DNA of 64,000 nt from Cryobacterium breve (GTDB lineage: Bacteria; Actinomycetota; Actinomycetes; Actinomycetales; Microbacteriaceae): NCBI RefSeq assembly GCF_027594785.1, contig NZ_CP075584.1, positions 3,658,001 through 3,722,000 of the forward strand, given 5' to 3'. Both the position numbers and the translations under genes were made by a program. Under the pieces are notes generated by a model. That model was not told the origin of the DNA. It did no database searches and worked only from the letters and a program-made list of their open reading frames with translations. This document shows, in pieces, positions 1 through 10,207 of the stretch (the stretch's first letter is position 1; each line of letters starts with the position of its first letter).

Positions 1-582
1 GTCTTCACCGGCCACGTCTGGGACATCCGCAAGGACACCTTCCGCTACGGCGAATCCGACATCGTGCGGGACTACGTCGACCACACCGGCGCCGTCGCCA
101 TCTTCGCCCTCGACGACGACGACCGGGTGCTGCTGATCAAGCAGTACCGGCACCCCGTCGGCATGCGCGAGTGGGAACTGCCCGCCGGCCTCCTCGACGA
201 GGCCAATGAGCATCCGGTCGAGGCTGCCAAGCGCGAACTGGCCGAGGAAACCGACCACGTCGCCGCCGAGTGGAACGTGCTGAGCGAGTTCTACACCTCG
301 CCGGGCGGCAGCAACGAGGCCCTGCGGGTGTACCTCGCCCGCGGCCTCACCGCCGCGCCCGAGGTCTTCAACCGCACCGAAGAGGAAGCCGACATGGAGA
401 TCCGCTGGGTCCCCTTCGCCGACTGCCTCGACGCCGTGCTCGCCCGCCGCGTGCAGAACCCCGCGCTCGTGATCTCGGTGCTGGCCGCGTTCGCCGCGAA
501 GGAACGCAACTGGAGCAGCCTCGGCGCCGCCGACCTGCCCTGGCCGCGGCACCCGAACAATTGGACCCACACCGGCCGATGA
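1..582 (+). CDS. NUDIX hydrolase, ADP-ribose pyrophosphatase-like (5' end outside window)
   Basis: The reading frame is open from the first base, so the N-terminus lies outside the window. The NUDIX box is visible as an AGLLDE segment followed by REL-EE (about residues 60-85 of the visible part). The final Gly of the consensus is replaced by Asp. Proteins of this type hydrolyse ADP-ribose or related nucleoside diphosphate sugars in the cytoplasm. The stop codon overlaps the xerD start (ATGA), and a NUDIX gene directly before xerD/parA/scpAB is the usual actinobacterial order. The exact substrate cannot be read from sequence. Confidence 0.88.
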   Translation, partial: VFTGHVWDIRKDTFRYGESDIVRDYVDHTGAVAIFALDDDDRVLLIKQYRHPVGMREWELPAGLLDEANEHPVEAAKRELAEETDHVAAEWNVLSEFYTSPGGSNEALRVYLARGLTAAPEVFNRTEEEADMEIRWVPFADCLDAVLARRVQNPALVISVLAAFAAKERNWSSLGAADLPWPRHPNNWTHTGR

Positions 583-1484
583 CGGTCGCGGCGGCGGTCG
601 AAGCGTTCCTGCGGCACGTTGCGATCGAGCGCGGGCTCAGCGCGAACACCGTCGCCGCCTATCGGCGCGACCTCGTGGTCTACGCCGGTTGGCTCGAGGC
701 CGAGGGCCTCACCGAACCCGGGCAGGTCACCGCGCTGCACGTCTCCGCGTTCGTGCGGCACCTCGCGACCCGCGCCGAGTCGCCGCTCACGGCGGCGTCG
801 ATCGCCCGGATGCTGTCGACCGTGCGCGGGCTGCACCGGTTCCTGCTCGAGGAATCCCTCGTCGACGCGGACGTCGCCCACGACGTGAAACCGCCGAAGC
901 TCGCGACCCGGCTGCCCAAGGCGATCAGCATCGAACAGGTGACCCTGCTGCTCGCCGCGACCGACGGCGAAGAGGTGCACCAGCTGCGCGACAAGGCGCT
1001 CCTCGAACTGCTCTACGCGACCGGGGCGCGCATCTCCGAGGCCGTCGACCTCAATGTCGACGACGTGCTCGACCTCGACGTCGTGCGGCTCACCGGCAAG
1101 GGCGACAAGCAACGCCTGGTTCCGGTCGGCAGCTTCGCCCGTGCGGCCGTTGAGGCCTATCTGGTGCGGGGGAGGCCCCTGCTCTCCGCCCGCGGCCCCG
1201 CGACCCCCGCGCTCTTCCTCGGCCTGCGCGGCCGGCGTCTCGGCCGCCAGAACGCCTGGCTGCTGATCCGGGCCGCCGCCGAGCGGGCAGGCCTCGAGGG
1301 TCACGTCTCGCCGCACACGCTCCGGCACTCCTTCGCGACGCACCTCCTTGCCGGCGGCGCCGACGTGCGCGTCGTGCAGGAACTCCTCGGCCACTCCTCC
1401 GTCGCGACGACCCAGCTGTACACCCTCGTCACGGCGGACACCCTCCGCGACATGTACACGACCGCACACCCGCGCGCCCGTTGA
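579..1484 (+). CDS. xerD: Tyrosine recombinase XerD
   Basis: This 301-residue site-specific tyrosine recombinase should resolve chromosome dimers at dif together with XerC. The N-terminal SAM-like core-binding domain covers about residues 1-90, with the catalytic domain after it. All catalytic positions are present: Arg151 in GARISE, Lys in GKGDKQR, the HTLRH motif at 246-250, LGHSS, and nucleophile Tyr281. The ATG at 579 is chosen because it overlaps the NUDIX stop and gives the normal family length. A longer upstream extension of the same frame would overlap the NUDIX gene and looks spurious. It is a useful contrast to the two Tyr-less recombinase-fold proteins of the islands. Confidence 0.93.
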   Translation: MTVAAAVEAFLRHVAIERGLSANTVAAYRRDLVVYAGWLEAEGLTEPGQVTALHVSAFVRHLATRAESPLTAASIARMLSTVRGLHRFLLEESLVDADVAHDVKPPKLATRLPKAISIEQVTLLLAATDGEEVHQLRDKALLELLYATGARISEAVDLNVDDVLDLDVVRLTGKGDKQRLVPVGSFARAAVEAYLVRGRPLLSARGPATPALFLGLRGRRLGRQNAWLLIRAAAERAGLEGHVSPHTLRHSFATHLLAGGADVRVVQELLGHSSVATTQLYTLVTADTLRDMYTTAHPRAR

Positions 1485-1629
1485 GCCTGTTGAATCCCCT
1501 GAATTCGCGGCATCCACGGCATCGGGCGGATGCGGAACCGCGGCTTCCCGGCGATCCTTGCGGAAGGGTGCCGATCGGCTCGCTACACTCGACACAGTGA
1601 TGGGTGCAGGACGGAACGAGGACACCGGA

Positions 1630-2517
1630 GTGAAGCGCGAAAAAGCTGACCGGACACTACTCCCCGGATTCGAGGACGTGGTCGTCGGTGCGACCGGACG
1701 GCCGAAACACGAATTCGACGAACCCGCGGCGCTGAATAGCCACGGCCCCGCGCGCATCATCTCGCTCTGCAACCAGAAGGGCGGCGTCGGCAAGACGACG
1801 ACGACCATCAACCTGGGTGCCGCACTCGCCGGCTACGGCCGCCGCGTGCTCGCAATCGACTTCGACCCCCAGGGCGCTCTGTCCGCGGGACTCGGCATCC
1901 CCACGCACGACCTGCCGACGGTCTACGACCTGCTGCTGGGTAACAAGTACGCCCCGGCCGAGGTCATCCAGAAGACCGCTGTCGAGAACCTCGACATCAT
2001 GCCCGCGAACATCGACCTCTCCGCCGCGGAGGTGCACCTCGTCAACGAGGTCGCCCGCGAGCAGATCCTGTCCCGGGTGCTCCGCAAGGTGTCCGCAGAC
2101 TACGACGTCATCCTGATCGACTGCCAGCCCTCGCTCGGCATCCTCACCGTCAACGCCCTGACCGCAAGCCACGGCGTGCTCATCCCGCTCGAGTGCGAAT
2201 TCTTCGCCCTGCGCGGCGTCGCCCTCCTGATCGAGACCATCGACAAGGTGCGCGACCGGCTCAATCCTGCGATCGAACTCGACGGCATCCTCGCGACCAT
2301 GTTCGACTCGCGCACCCTGCACTCTCGCGAGGTCCTCGAGCGCGTCGTCGACGCCTTCGGCGACAGCGTGCTCGAAACCGTCATCGGCCGCACCGTCAAG
2401 TTCCCTGACGCGAGCGTCGCCGGGGTGCCGATCACCGAGTTCGCGCCGGAACACGCGGCGGCCAAGGCCTACCGCCAGGCGGCGCGGGAACTGATCCAGC
2501 GTGGCGCTGTCGCCTGA
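1630..2517 (+). CDS. ParA/Soj-type chromosome-partitioning ATPase
   Basis: A deviant Walker A motif (KGGVGKTTT) lies near residue 50, with a Walker A' region and a DCQPS segment (Walker B) further on. ParA-family ATPases bind DNA non-specifically and drive segregation. This copy sits with scpA/scpB rather than with parB, the standard position of the second actinobacterial ParA. The GTG at 1630 is preceded by GAGGA at a suitable distance. An in-frame ATG at 1600 just after a TACACT -10-like hexamer could give a leaderless alternative. The 3' end overlaps scpA by 17 nt. Confidence 0.88.
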   Translation: MKREKADRTLLPGFEDVVVGATGRPKHEFDEPAALNSHGPARIISLCNQKGGVGKTTTTINLGAALAGYGRRVLAIDFDPQGALSAGLGIPTHDLPTVYDLLLGNKYAPAEVIQKTAVENLDIMPANIDLSAAEVHLVNEVAREQILSRVLRKVSADYDVILIDCQPSLGILTVNALTASHGVLIPLECEFFALRGVALLIETIDKVRDRLNPAIELDGILATMFDSRTLHSREVLERVVDAFGDSVLETVIGRTVKFPDASVAGVPITEFAPEHAAAKAYRQAARELIQRGAVA

Positions 2518-3325
2518 CACCGTCCCCTCGCGGACATTCTCGGTCGCCCTGGGCAACTTCGAGGGCCCGTTCGACCTGCTGCTCTCCCTGATCGGCAAGC
2601 ACGAACTAGACATCACCGAGGTGTCGCTCAGCCGGGTCACCGACAAGTTCATCGCGCACCTCAAGGGGCTCGACCAGGCCGAAGAACTCGATCAGGCGAG
2701 CGAATTCCTCGTCGTCGCCGCGACGCTGCTCGACCTCAAGGTCGCCGGGCTCCTGCCCCAGGGCGAACTCGTCGACGCCGAGGATGCGGCCCTGCTCGAG
2801 GCCAGGGACCTGCTCTTCGCCCGGCTCCTGCAGTACCGCGCGTTCAAGACCGCCTCCGCCTGGTTCCTCGGCCGGATCGAGGTCGAGTCCGCCCGGCACG
2901 TGAGGTCGGTGCGCCTCGAAGACAAGTTCCGGCAGCAGACCCCTGAGCTCGTCTGGACGCTCTCCCTCGCCGACTTCGCCGCGCTCGCCCGGGTGGCGCT
3001 CACCCCGCGGGAGGTGCCCACCGTGGGACTGGACCACCTGCACGCGCCGCTGGTCAGCATCCGTGAGCAGGCGACCTGGCTCGTCGGGATGCTGCGCTCG
3101 GGCGACACCCTCACCTTCCGTGAGCTCATCGCCGACGTGGAACTGACCGGCGTGATCATCGCCCGGTTCCTCGCCGTGCTCGAGCTCTACCGGCGCGGCT
3201 TCCTCTCCTTCGACCAGCTCGAACCCCTCGGCGACTTGAGCCTGCACTGGAGTGCCGCGGCGTCCCCGGACGACGCCTGGTCGGACGACACCCTCGCGAA
3301 CCTCGGAGCGGACTATGACAACTGA
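2501..3325 (+). CDS. scpA: Segregation and condensation protein A
   Basis: This 274-residue kleisin of the SMC-ScpAB condensin has the characteristic N-terminal FEGPFDLLLSLI motif (about residues 20-31) and a KHELDIT segment. The C-terminal winged-helix part (RELI...FLAVLELY) contacts the other SMC head. It starts with GTG inside the end of parA and overlaps scpB, so the whole cluster is probably one transcript with translational coupling. Confidence 0.93.
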   Translation: MALSPDTVPSRTFSVALGNFEGPFDLLLSLIGKHELDITEVSLSRVTDKFIAHLKGLDQAEELDQASEFLVVAATLLDLKVAGLLPQGELVDAEDAALLEARDLLFARLLQYRAFKTASAWFLGRIEVESARHVRSVRLEDKFRQQTPELVWTLSLADFAALARVALTPREVPTVGLDHLHAPLVSIREQATWLVGMLRSGDTLTFRELIADVELTGVIIARFLAVLELYRRGFLSFDQLEPLGDLSLHWSAAASPDDAWSDDTLANLGADYDN

Positions 3326-3961
3326 CACCCTGGCCGGGCCCGGCGCGACCGGCACGCCCCGCGCGGCGCCTGCGCCCGGCGCACCCGGCAGCGCACTCGC
3401 CGCAGAGGCCGCAGCCCTCGACCGCTCCCTCGAGGCGATCCTGATGGTCGCCGACGAGCCGCAGAGCCTGCTGCACCTCGAGAGCGCGCTCCGCCGGCCG
3501 CTGAGCGACGTGCGCCGCTCGATCGCCCGGCTCGTCGCCGACTTCGACGGCCAGGCCGGCACCGTGCGCCGCGGCTTCGAGAGCTGCGCGAGGTCGCCGG
3601 CGGATGGCGCATCTACGTGCGCCCGGAACACGACGCCGCCGTCGCCGACTTCGTACTCACCCAGAACCCGAGCAAACTGTCCCAGGCCGCCCTCGAGACC
3701 CTCGCCGTGATCGCATATAAGCAACCGATCAGCCGCGGGGCGGTAGCCTCAATCAGGGCCGTTAACGTGGACTCGGTCGTACGCACCCTCGTGGGGCGCG
3801 GCCTGATCACCGAGGTCTTCACCGATAGTGAGACCGGTGCGATCAACTACGGCACCACGGACTTGCTGCTCACACAGCTGGGAATCAACTCGCTCGACGA
3901 GTTGCCCTTCTTATCGCCCCTGCTCTCAGACGGCGCAAATGGATTTGAGGATTCACCATGA
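3315..3961 (+). CDS. scpB: Segregation and condensation protein B, frame broken once
   Basis: ScpB binds the kleisin ScpA in condensin. The N-terminal winged helix (LEAILMVADEP) and the second winged helix (LETLAVIAYKQPISR, VRTLVGRGLI) are both clear, but in different frames. The frame changes at 3579-3586, where GAGAGCTG stands in place of an expected GAGCTG; removing two bases joins ...RRGFE to LREVAGGWRIY. scpB is a core gene and the flanking genes are intact, so I infer a sequence artefact rather than a real pseudogene. It starts inside scpA and its stop overlaps rluB. Confidence 0.85.
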
Positions 3962-4746
3962 CGATCGACCCCCAGGGCACGCCCACCAACCCGGAAGCCG
4001 CCGCAGACGGCGTGCGCCTGCAGAAAGTGATGGCCTCGGCCGGGGTCGCCTCCCGCCGGGTCTCCGAAGACCTCATCGCCGCGGGCCGGGTGCGCGTGAA
4101 CGGCAAGGTCGTCACCGAACTCGGGCGCCGCATCCACCCCGACCACGACCAGATCATGGTCGACAACGTCGCCATCCAGCTCGACACCAGCCGCCGCTAC
4201 GTGATGCTCAACAAGCCCGTCGGCGTCGTCTCCTCGATGCAGGACGAGAGCGGCCGCCCCGACCTGCGCGAATTCACCGAGCAGTTCGAGGAGCGCCTCT
4301 TCAACGTCGGCCGCCTCGACGCCATGACGAGCGGCCTGCTCATCCTGACCAACGACGGCGATCTCGCCCACATCCTCGCGCACCCCTCCTTCGGCGTGAT
4401 GAAGACCTACATCGCCAAGGTCGAAGGCCGGGTCACCGCGCAGACCATCCAGCTGCTGCAGACGGGCATCGAGCTCGACGACGGCCCGATCAACGCCGAC
4501 AAGGCTCGCATCCTGACGAGCCCTCCCGGCGACGGCTTCAGCCTCGTCGAACTCACCCTGCACTCCGGGCGCAACCGCATCGTGCGCCGCATGATGGAGG
4601 CCGTCGGCCACCCCGTCGTCGACCTCGTGCGCCGCCAGTTCGGACCCCTCCACCTCGGCACCCTGCGGGCCGGTGACCTGCGCGACTTGACTAAGGTTGA
4701 ACTCGGTCAGCTGCTCACGATTTCGCGGGCGGACACCGAATACTAG
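3958..4746 (+). CDS. rluB: Ribosomal large-subunit pseudouridine synthase (RluB/RsuA family)
   Basis: This 262-residue enzyme has an N-terminal S4 RNA-binding domain (RLQKVMASAGVASRR, about residues 20-35) followed by the pseudouridine synthase domain. The catalytic Asp is residue 121 in GRLDAMTSGLL, and NRIVRRM lies towards the C-terminus. It should isomerise a uridine of 23S rRNA. The start overlaps the scpB stop (ATGA). It sits between condensin genes and tyrA, as usual in Microbacteriaceae. Confidence 0.92.
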   Translation: MTIDPQGTPTNPEAAADGVRLQKVMASAGVASRRVSEDLIAAGRVRVNGKVVTELGRRIHPDHDQIMVDNVAIQLDTSRRYVMLNKPVGVVSSMQDESGRPDLREFTEQFEERLFNVGRLDAMTSGLLILTNDGDLAHILAHPSFGVMKTYIAKVEGRVTAQTIQLLQTGIELDDGPINADKARILTSPPGDGFSLVELTLHSGRNRIVRRMMEAVGHPVVDLVRRQFGPLHLGTLRAGDLRDLTKVELGQLLTISRADTEY

Positions 4747-4778
4747 AGGCACAACACGCACGAAGTCAGGAGACACCC

Positions 4779-5860
4779 GTGGTCGAAAGTCGCCTGATCG
4801 GGCCCGTGCGCGTCGTCGGCACCGGGCTGCTCGGCACGAGCATCGGCCTCGGCCTCCGCGCGCGCGGCATCGAGGTCATCCTCGCCGACGCCTCTCCGAC
4901 GAACCTCAGCATCGCGATCGACTACGGCGCCGGCCGGGCCGCCCTGACCGGCGACCGGCCTCAGCTCATCGTCGTGTGCGTGCCGCCGGACGTGACCGCC
5001 GAGATCGTCGCCCGCGAACTCGAAGCCTTCCCCGACGCCATCGTGACGGATGTCGCGAGCGTCAAGCTCGCCCCCTCGCCGAACTGCGCGCGCGCGGCGC
5101 CGACATCTCCCGCTACATCGGCTCGCACCCGCTTGCCGGCCGCGAACGCGGGGGACCCCTCGCCGGACGTGCCGACCTCTTCCTCGGCCGGCCCTGGGTC
5201 GTCGCCGCCCACGAGGGCATCAGCTACCAGCAGGCCACCGCGATCGACGACCTCATCCTCGACCTCGGCGCCACCCTCGTGGAGATGAGCCCCGAGGACC
5301 ACGACCGCGGCGTCGCCCTCGTCTCCCACGTGCCCCAGGTCGTCTCGACCCTGATGGCCCGGCGTCTCACGGACGCGCCAGCCGCGTCCCTCAACCTCGC
5401 CGGCCAGGGCCTCCGCGACGTGACCCGCGTCGCCGCGAGCGACCCCGAACTCTGGGTGCAGATCCTCGGCGCGAACGCGGCCCCGGTGCGAGAGATCCTC
5501 ACCGCCTACCGCGACGACCTCGACCGCTTCATCACCGCCCTCGGCGACCCGGCGGCCCCCGGCGCCCGCCGCCGCGTCGCCGAGGAGCTCGCCGGCGGCA
5601 ACGCCGGCGTCTCCCGGCTGCCCGGCAAGCACGGCCACGACCGCCGCTTCGTCTCCCTGACCGTGATGGTCGACGACACGCCCGGCCAGATCGCCCGGCT
5701 CCTCAACGAGATCGGCGCCCTCGGCGTCAACGTCGAGGACCTCCGGCTCGAGCACTCACCCGGCGCGGAACTCGGCCTCGCCGAGATCTCCGTGCTCCCC
5801 GAGGCGGTCACCCGCCTCACCGAAGAGCTGGCCGCGCGCGGCTGGCGGATTGCCGGCTAG
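4779..5860 (+). CDS. tyrA: Prephenate dehydrogenase, frame broken once
   Basis: This enzyme makes the tyrosine precursor 4-hydroxyphenylpyruvate from prephenate with NAD(P)+. Seen: a Rossmann motif (GTGLLGTSIG) at the N-terminus, GSHPLAGRE in the middle, and a C-terminal ACT-like regulatory domain (LTVMVDDTPGQIARLL). The two halves are in different frames. The shift lies near 5068-5085 at a run of five C, where one extra C restores SVKLAP-LAELRARG. A homopolymer error is the simplest reading. The GTG start is preceded by CAGGAG. Confidence 0.85.
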
Positions 5861-5863
5861 CAC

Positions 5864-6556
5864 ATGACTGAATCCACGCATCCGCTCGTCGTCGCCATCG
5901 ACGGCCCGGCCGGCAGCGGCAAGTCGAGCGTCAGCCGCGCCGTCGCCCGCCGCCTCGGCTACGGCTACCTCGACACCGGCGCCGCCTACCGGGCCCTCGC
6001 CTGGTACGTGCGCGACCGCGCCATCGACCCCGCAGACACGGATGCCGTCATCGCCGCCCTGCCCGCCTTCGACTACGCGATCGGCACAGACCCCGACGAC
6101 CCGGCCGTGAGTGTGGGTGCGGACGACGTCACCGAGGCCATCCGGGAGCCCGCCGTTTCGGCGATCGTGAGCGCCGTCGCCCGCATCCCCGCCGTGCGCG
6201 CCCACCTCACCGCGCTGTTTCGCAGCATCGCAGCGGGCGTCGACCGGCCCGGAATCGTGGTCGAAGGACGGGACATTACGACCGTCGTCGCACCGGAGGC
6301 GGAGGTCCGGATCCTGCTCACGGCATCCGAACAAGCTAGAATGGCTAGGCGCTCTGCGGAAATATCGACTCAATCGGCTCAAACCGTGGCAGATCAGTTG
6401 CGATCGAGGGATCGCGCCGACTCACAGGTCGTCGAATTCATGAGCGCCGCAGACGGTGTGAACACCGTCGACTCCACCCATCTCGACTTCGAACAGACCA
6501 TTGGCGCGGTCATCGAGGTCATCAACACACGTACCGCGAGGACCTCGCATGACTAA
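5864..6556 (+). CDS. cmk: Cytidylate kinase
   Basis: This 230-residue nucleotide kinase phosphorylates (d)CMP. It shows a P-loop ([10 protein letters not shown]), DTGAAYRA for substrate binding, and the [10 protein letters not shown] and [12 protein letters not shown] segments of the lid/core. It starts directly after tyrA and its 3' end overlaps der by 8 nt. The tyrA-cmk-der arrangement is conserved in actinobacteria. Confidence 0.94.
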   Translation: MTESTHPLVVAIDGPAGSGKSSVSRAVARRLGYGYLDTGAAYRALAWYVRDRAIDPADTDAVIAALPAFDYAIGTDPDDPAVSVGADDVTEAIREPAVSAIVSAVARIPAVRAHLTALFRSIAAGVDRPGIVVEGRDITTVVAPEAEVRILLTASEQARMARRSAEISTQSAQTVADQLRSRDRADSQVVEFMSAADGVNTVDSTHLDFEQTIGAVIEVINTRTARTSHD

Positions 6557-8060
6557 CGAATACGACGAAAACCTTCCCGATCTCGACCCCGACCTCGGGG
6601 CAAGACTGGACGACATCGACGACGACCTGGCGACACAGCGCGCCGCCGCCCTCCGCACCGGGCTCAACGACTACGACCTCGACGACGAGGACTTCGATGT
6701 CCTCGACTCGGTGACGTACGACCCCGACGCGATCACCTACCTCCCGGCCCTGCCGGTCATCGCCATCGTCGGCCGCCCGAACGTGGGCAAGTCGGCGCTC
6801 GTCAACCGCATCATCGGCCGCCGCGAGGCCGTCGTGGAGAACACCCCCGGCGTCACCCGTGACCGCGTCACCTACAAGGGCGAATGGCACGAACGCAAGT
6901 TCAGCATCGTCGACACCGGCGGCTGGGAGCCCGACGCCAAGGGCATCGACGCCTCCGTCGCCATGCAGGCCGAACTCGCCATCGAGCTGTGCGACGTCGT
7001 CATGTTCGTCGTCGACTCCAACGTGGGCCCGACATCGACCGATGAAGCCGTCGTGCGCCTGCTCCGCAAGGCGGGCAAGCCGGTGTTCCTCGTCGCCAAC
7101 AAGGTCGACGACGTGCGCCAGGAACCCGAATCCGCGAACCTCTGGTCGCTCGGCCTCGGCCAGCCGTGGCCCGTCTCGGCCCTGCACGGCCGCGGCGTCG
7201 CCGACCTGCTCGACGCCATTCTGGAGAAGCTCCCCGAGATCTCCGCCGTCGCCAAGCAGGAAGTCGGCGGCCCCCGCCGCGTCGCCATCCTCGGCCGCCC
7301 GAACGTCGGCAAGTCCAGCCTCCTGAACAAGGTCGTCGGCGAAGAGCGTGTTGTCGTCAACGAGCTCGCCGGCACCACCCGCGACCCGGTCGACGAGCAG
7401 GTCGAGCTCGGCGGCAAGGTCTGGCGCTTCGTCGACACCGCCGGTATCCGCCGTCGCGTGCACCTCTCCCAGGGTGCCGACTTCTACGCTTCGCTCCGCA
7501 CGAGCGCCGCGCTCGAAAAGGCCGAGGTCGCCGTCGTGCTCATCGACGTGACCGAGGTCATCTCCGAGCAGGACGTGCGCGTCATCGACCTCGTCCTCGA
7601 ATCCGGCCGCGCCCTCGTGCTCGCCTTCAACAAGTGGGACCAGATCGACGACGACCGTCGCCGGTACCTCGAGCGCGAGATCGAGCTCGACCTCGCCCAC
7701 GTGGCGTGGGCCCCGCGCGTGAACATCTCGGCGAAGACCGGCCGCCACATGGAGAAGCTCGTCCCCGCCCTCGAGGTCGCCCTCGAGTCGTGGGACACCC
7801 GCGTCGCCACCGGCAAGTTCAACGCCTTCCTCGCCGAGCTCGCCGCCGAGCACCCGCACCCCGTGCGCAGCGGCAAGCAGCCGCGCATCCTGTTCGGCAC
7901 CCAGGCCTCGAGCCGCCCGCCGACCTTCGTCATCTTCACCACCGGGTTCCTCGACCCGGGCTACCGTCGCTTCATCCAGCGTCGTCTCCGCGAGGTCTAC
8001 GGCTTCGAGGGCAGCCCGATCAACATCAGCATGCGCGTCCGCGAGAAGCGCAAGCGCTAA
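6549..8060 (+). CDS. der: Ribosome-associated GTPase Der (EngA)
   Basis: This 503-residue tandem-GTPase is needed for 50S subunit maturation. Two G domains are visible: G1 motifs [10 protein letters not shown] and [11 protein letters not shown]3 motifs DTGGW and DTAGI, G4 motifs NKVD and NKWD. A C-terminal KH-like domain ends in a basic tail (REKRKR). An acidic N-terminal extension of about 60 residues precedes the first G domain, a feature seen in actinobacterial Der. The ATG at 6549 lies inside the end of cmk. Confidence 0.95.
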   Translation: MTNEYDENLPDLDPDLGARLDDIDDDLATQRAAALRTGLNDYDLDDEDFDVLDSVTYDPDAITYLPALPVIAIVGRPNVGKSALVNRIIGRREAVVENTPGVTRDRVTYKGEWHERKFSIVDTGGWEPDAKGIDASVAMQAELAIELCDVVMFVVDSNVGPTSTDEAVVRLLRKAGKPVFLVANKVDDVRQEPESANLWSLGLGQPWPVSALHGRGVADLLDAILEKLPEISAVAKQEVGGPRRVAILGRPNVGKSSLLNKVVGEERVVVNELAGTTRDPVDEQVELGGKVWRFVDTAGIRRRVHLSQGADFYASLRTSAALEKAEVAVVLIDVTEVISEQDVRVIDLVLESGRALVLAFNKWDQIDDDRRRYLEREIELDLAHVAWAPRVNISAKTGRHMEKLVPALEVALESWDTRVATGKFNAFLAELAAEHPHPVRSGKQPRILFGTQASSRPPTFVIFTTGFLDPGYRRFIQRRLREVYGFEGSPINISMRVREKRKR

Positions 8061-8088
8061 GCAGTCGTTCCACGCTCGACCAGACGAA

Positions 8089-8123
8089 TGCGTCGCCTTC
8101 CCCCTGCGGGGAGGCGGCGCATC
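8089..8123 (+). terminator. Hairpin after der
   Basis: A GC-rich stem-loop (ATGCG-CGCC paired with GGCG-CGCAT around a C/G-rich loop) lies about 30 nt after the der stop. It has only a weak T tract, so it may be a rho-independent terminator or an mRNA end-stabilising hairpin of the housekeeping operon. Confidence 0.5.
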
Positions 8124-8261
8124 CGTCGTTTAAAGGCCTGTGGCGTTGGTGCCGGGTCGAGAGACGTGTACGGATGCGCCGCCGCCCCGAACCGGGGACT
8201 GTCGCGCACCGGCGCTCTCCTCTACATTCGGGCTAGCGCCCCAGCGGCGCCACAGGTGTCA

Positions 8262-8335
8262 GATCCCCGCCCGAATCGGGGATTTCGTCACCCGCCATAC
8301 GTGCCGGATCCCCGCCCGAATCGGGGATTTCGTCA
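8262..8335. repeat. Two tandem 29-nt hairpin repeats
   Basis: Identical 29-nt units at 8262-8290 and 8307-8335 are separated by 16 nt. Each contains the inverted repeat ATCCCCG...CGGGGAT followed by TTTCGTCA. A degenerate third unit (CCCCGAACCGGGGA) lies upstream near 8190. They occupy the der/glycosyltransferase intergenic space. They could be REP-like palindromes or stacked terminators. The 16-nt spacing is too short for a CRISPR array. Confidence 0.75.
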
Positions 8336-8360
8336 TTCAAGCCTTACCCGAGGATTCTCC

Positions 8361-9934
8361 ATGCATACGAAGTTCCCTGCTTCGCTGACCCGAAAACGTG
8401 CCGCACCGCCCGACATCCGGGCATCGGGCCGAAGCGCGCCCAAGATCGTCTGTGGTCGCGCCGCCATCTTCGCCGTAGTGGTCGGCTGGGCTGCCCTGCT
8501 CGTCGTCGTGCTCCTCCGGCAGACGGGCTTCGACGGCGCCCCCTGGCCGGTCCTCGACCGCGCGCTGTCCCTGGTCGGTTGGACCGTGGGGGCGATCACT
8601 CTGCTCTGCTACCTCGCCGCACGCCAGGGCGCCCTGATCCGGCTGAGTGAGCACGTGCGGGTTCCGCGCAGGGTACTGGAACGGCACTTCACCGCCCGCC
8701 AGGGCGCCCTGACCGTGCTCGTCGCCGCCGGCGACGGCGCCGGCGCCCGCACGGGGTCGAACGCGCTGCGGGCCTCCCTGTGGTCTGCCGCCCTGCAGGA
8801 ATACCCCACCCTCCGGGTCGTTCTCCTTCTCGACGCCCGGGCAGAGCCGAGCGCTCAGGCCGAGGCCCTCCAAATCGTGCGGCGGCTCACCGATGCCCTG
8901 GCCGAACCGCGCGCCCGGTTCGAAGACGCGCTGTTCGTGCTCGAGCTCGAACTCGCCGGTCACCACGACCAGCCCGACCAGGCTCGAAGTGACCGAGGAC
9001 CTCATTGACGCCCTCGCCTCCGACTATCGCTGGGCCGTCGCCTGGCTGGCCCGGCAACGCATGGCCGAGGCCGTCACGGACCGGTCGAGCGCCGTCTTTG
9101 CCACACACACCCTGGGCGGCCCTGCCACCGCCTTCGCCCGCATCGCCGAGGACCTCGACCGCGCCATCTCCGAGCACATTCCGCAGACCGCCGAACGGAT
9201 GCTGCGCCTCCAGCGCCGCCTCGCCTGGACGTTCTCCGCCGAACTGGAGATCTTCGACGGCAGCCTCGCCGGCTACGTGGACCAGATCGATGCCGCCAGC
9301 GACGGAGATATCGCCGAGACGGACTACCTGCTCACCCTCGGGCCGGATGCACAGGCTCCTCAGCGACTACTGCCTGCGGTCGATCTACTTCCTCGACGAA
9401 CCGGACCACAGCGGCGTCGCCGTCTTCCAGACCCCGTCGTTCCCGCAGGGCGGTCCGCGTACCAGGCGTTTCTTCCCGGGGCTCCGCGGCCTCCTGCACC
9501 GCAGCGCGTCCCGGTATGGAGCCTCCTTCTGGGTCGGGTCCACCGCGCTCATCCGGGCAAGCGCCCTCGGCGACTTCCGTGCGGATCGGTCCGGGGGAGT
9601 GGCGGGAGTGGCGGGCTTGCCCGCCGAAGCGGATGCGCCCCGCGGCATCGCCTTGCCGGCACGCGTCGGGTCGGGGCCTGACTCACTTCCCGTACCCGGC
9701 TCGGTCTCCGCGGTTGGCCTGGGCGTGCGCGGCTGGACTCTCGCGAATTTTCCGGAGCGCCTCAGCTTCGGCCCCGCGGCGCTGGGTTTCGGTTCGGTCA
9801 TCGTGCAGCACCGCCGCCCGCTCCTCGGCGATGCCGTTCTCTTGCCCCGAATCTGGCGGCAGCTGCGCCGCGAGTTCGGGGCCGGACGGTCCGCTGGCGG
9901 GAGCGGTCGCTCGCCCCGGTGGACGCCGCGCTGA
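8361..9934 (+). pseudogene. Family-2 (cellulose-synthase-like) glycosyltransferase remnant
   Basis: Two N-terminal membrane segments (about residues 35-55 and 70-90 of the first frame) are followed by a GT2-like body: VVLLLD, then SIYFLDEPDH, VAVFQTPSFPQ, GASFWVGSTALIR, and a region resembling the Q-x-x-R-W end of the catalytic domain (FGSVIVQHRRPLL). The frame breaks at 8979-8985 and 9352-9358. Both are CAGGCTC where CAGCTC restores the frame, so those breaks may be artefacts. The C-terminal membrane helices of the family are missing and the gene ends about 110 nt before the tRNA, so I still read it as truncated. Confidence 0.6.
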
Positions 9935-10047
9935 GGGACGGGCGTCGCCGGGCATCCGGTGTGCACACAAGAGGTCGCCGGAGGCGGTAAGCTTTCTAAG
10001 TTGTCTCCTGCAGAATGCGCTTCTCGAAGCGTGTTGGCGGAGGGTGA

Positions 10048-10121
10048 CGGGCTGTAGCGCAGCTTGGTAGCGCACCTGACTGGGGGTCAGGGGGTCGCAG
10101 GTTCAAATCCTGTCAGCCCGA
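10048..10121 (+). tRNA. tRNA-Pro (anticodon GGG)
   Basis: This 74-nt cloverleaf has acceptor stem CGGGCTG/CAGCCCG, anticodon stem CCTGA/TCAGG with loop CTGGGGG (anticodon GGG at 10082-10084), T-loop TTCAAAT and discriminator A. CCA is not encoded. Its 3' part is the integration site of the islands, so the intact gene is kept at the left junction. Confidence 0.96.
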
Positions 10122-10122
10122 C
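10085..10122. other. Left attachment site of island 1 (inside tRNA-Pro)
   Basis: These 38 bp, from the anticodon loop to one base past the acceptor end, recur exactly at 49262-49299. The duplication of a tRNA 3' end is the mark of site-specific island insertion. The homologous island DNA begins a few bases later in both copies. Confidence 0.9.
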
Positions 10123-10127
10123 ATTTG

Positions 10128-10159
10128 GGCCGTTCGCGAAACTCTTCGCGAAACCGGCC
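10128..10159. repeat. Double TTCGCGAA palindrome at island 1 left end
   Basis: Two perfect TTCGCGAA palindromes (10133-10140, 10145-10152) are nested between GGCCG and CGGCC arms. The same block sits at the start of island 2 (49305-49336). Its position 6 bp inside the attachment site suggests a recombinase or transposase binding site. A structural hairpin after the tRNA is the alternative. Confidence 0.6.
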
Positions 10160-10173
10160 TTGAAGTCGAAATA

Positions 10174-10207
10174 GAAAACGCTCCTGAGGATTCTCAGGAG
10201 CGTTTTC
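10174..10207. terminator. Bidirectional rho-independent terminator, island 1
   Basis: A perfect 15-bp stem, GAAAACGCTCCTGAG paired with its complement around loop GATT, is flanked by A and T tracts, so it can act on both strands. It separates the tRNA from the convergent end of the transposase operon. Confidence 0.88.

Noticed and set aside
291..1811. Long minus-strand frame opposite NUDIX, xerD and parA
   Set aside because: GC-rich shadow of well-recognised plus-strand genes; no family signature.
8262..8335. Possible CRISPR array
   Set aside because: Only two full repeats, a 16-nt spacer and no cas genes; the units are self-complementary hairpins.
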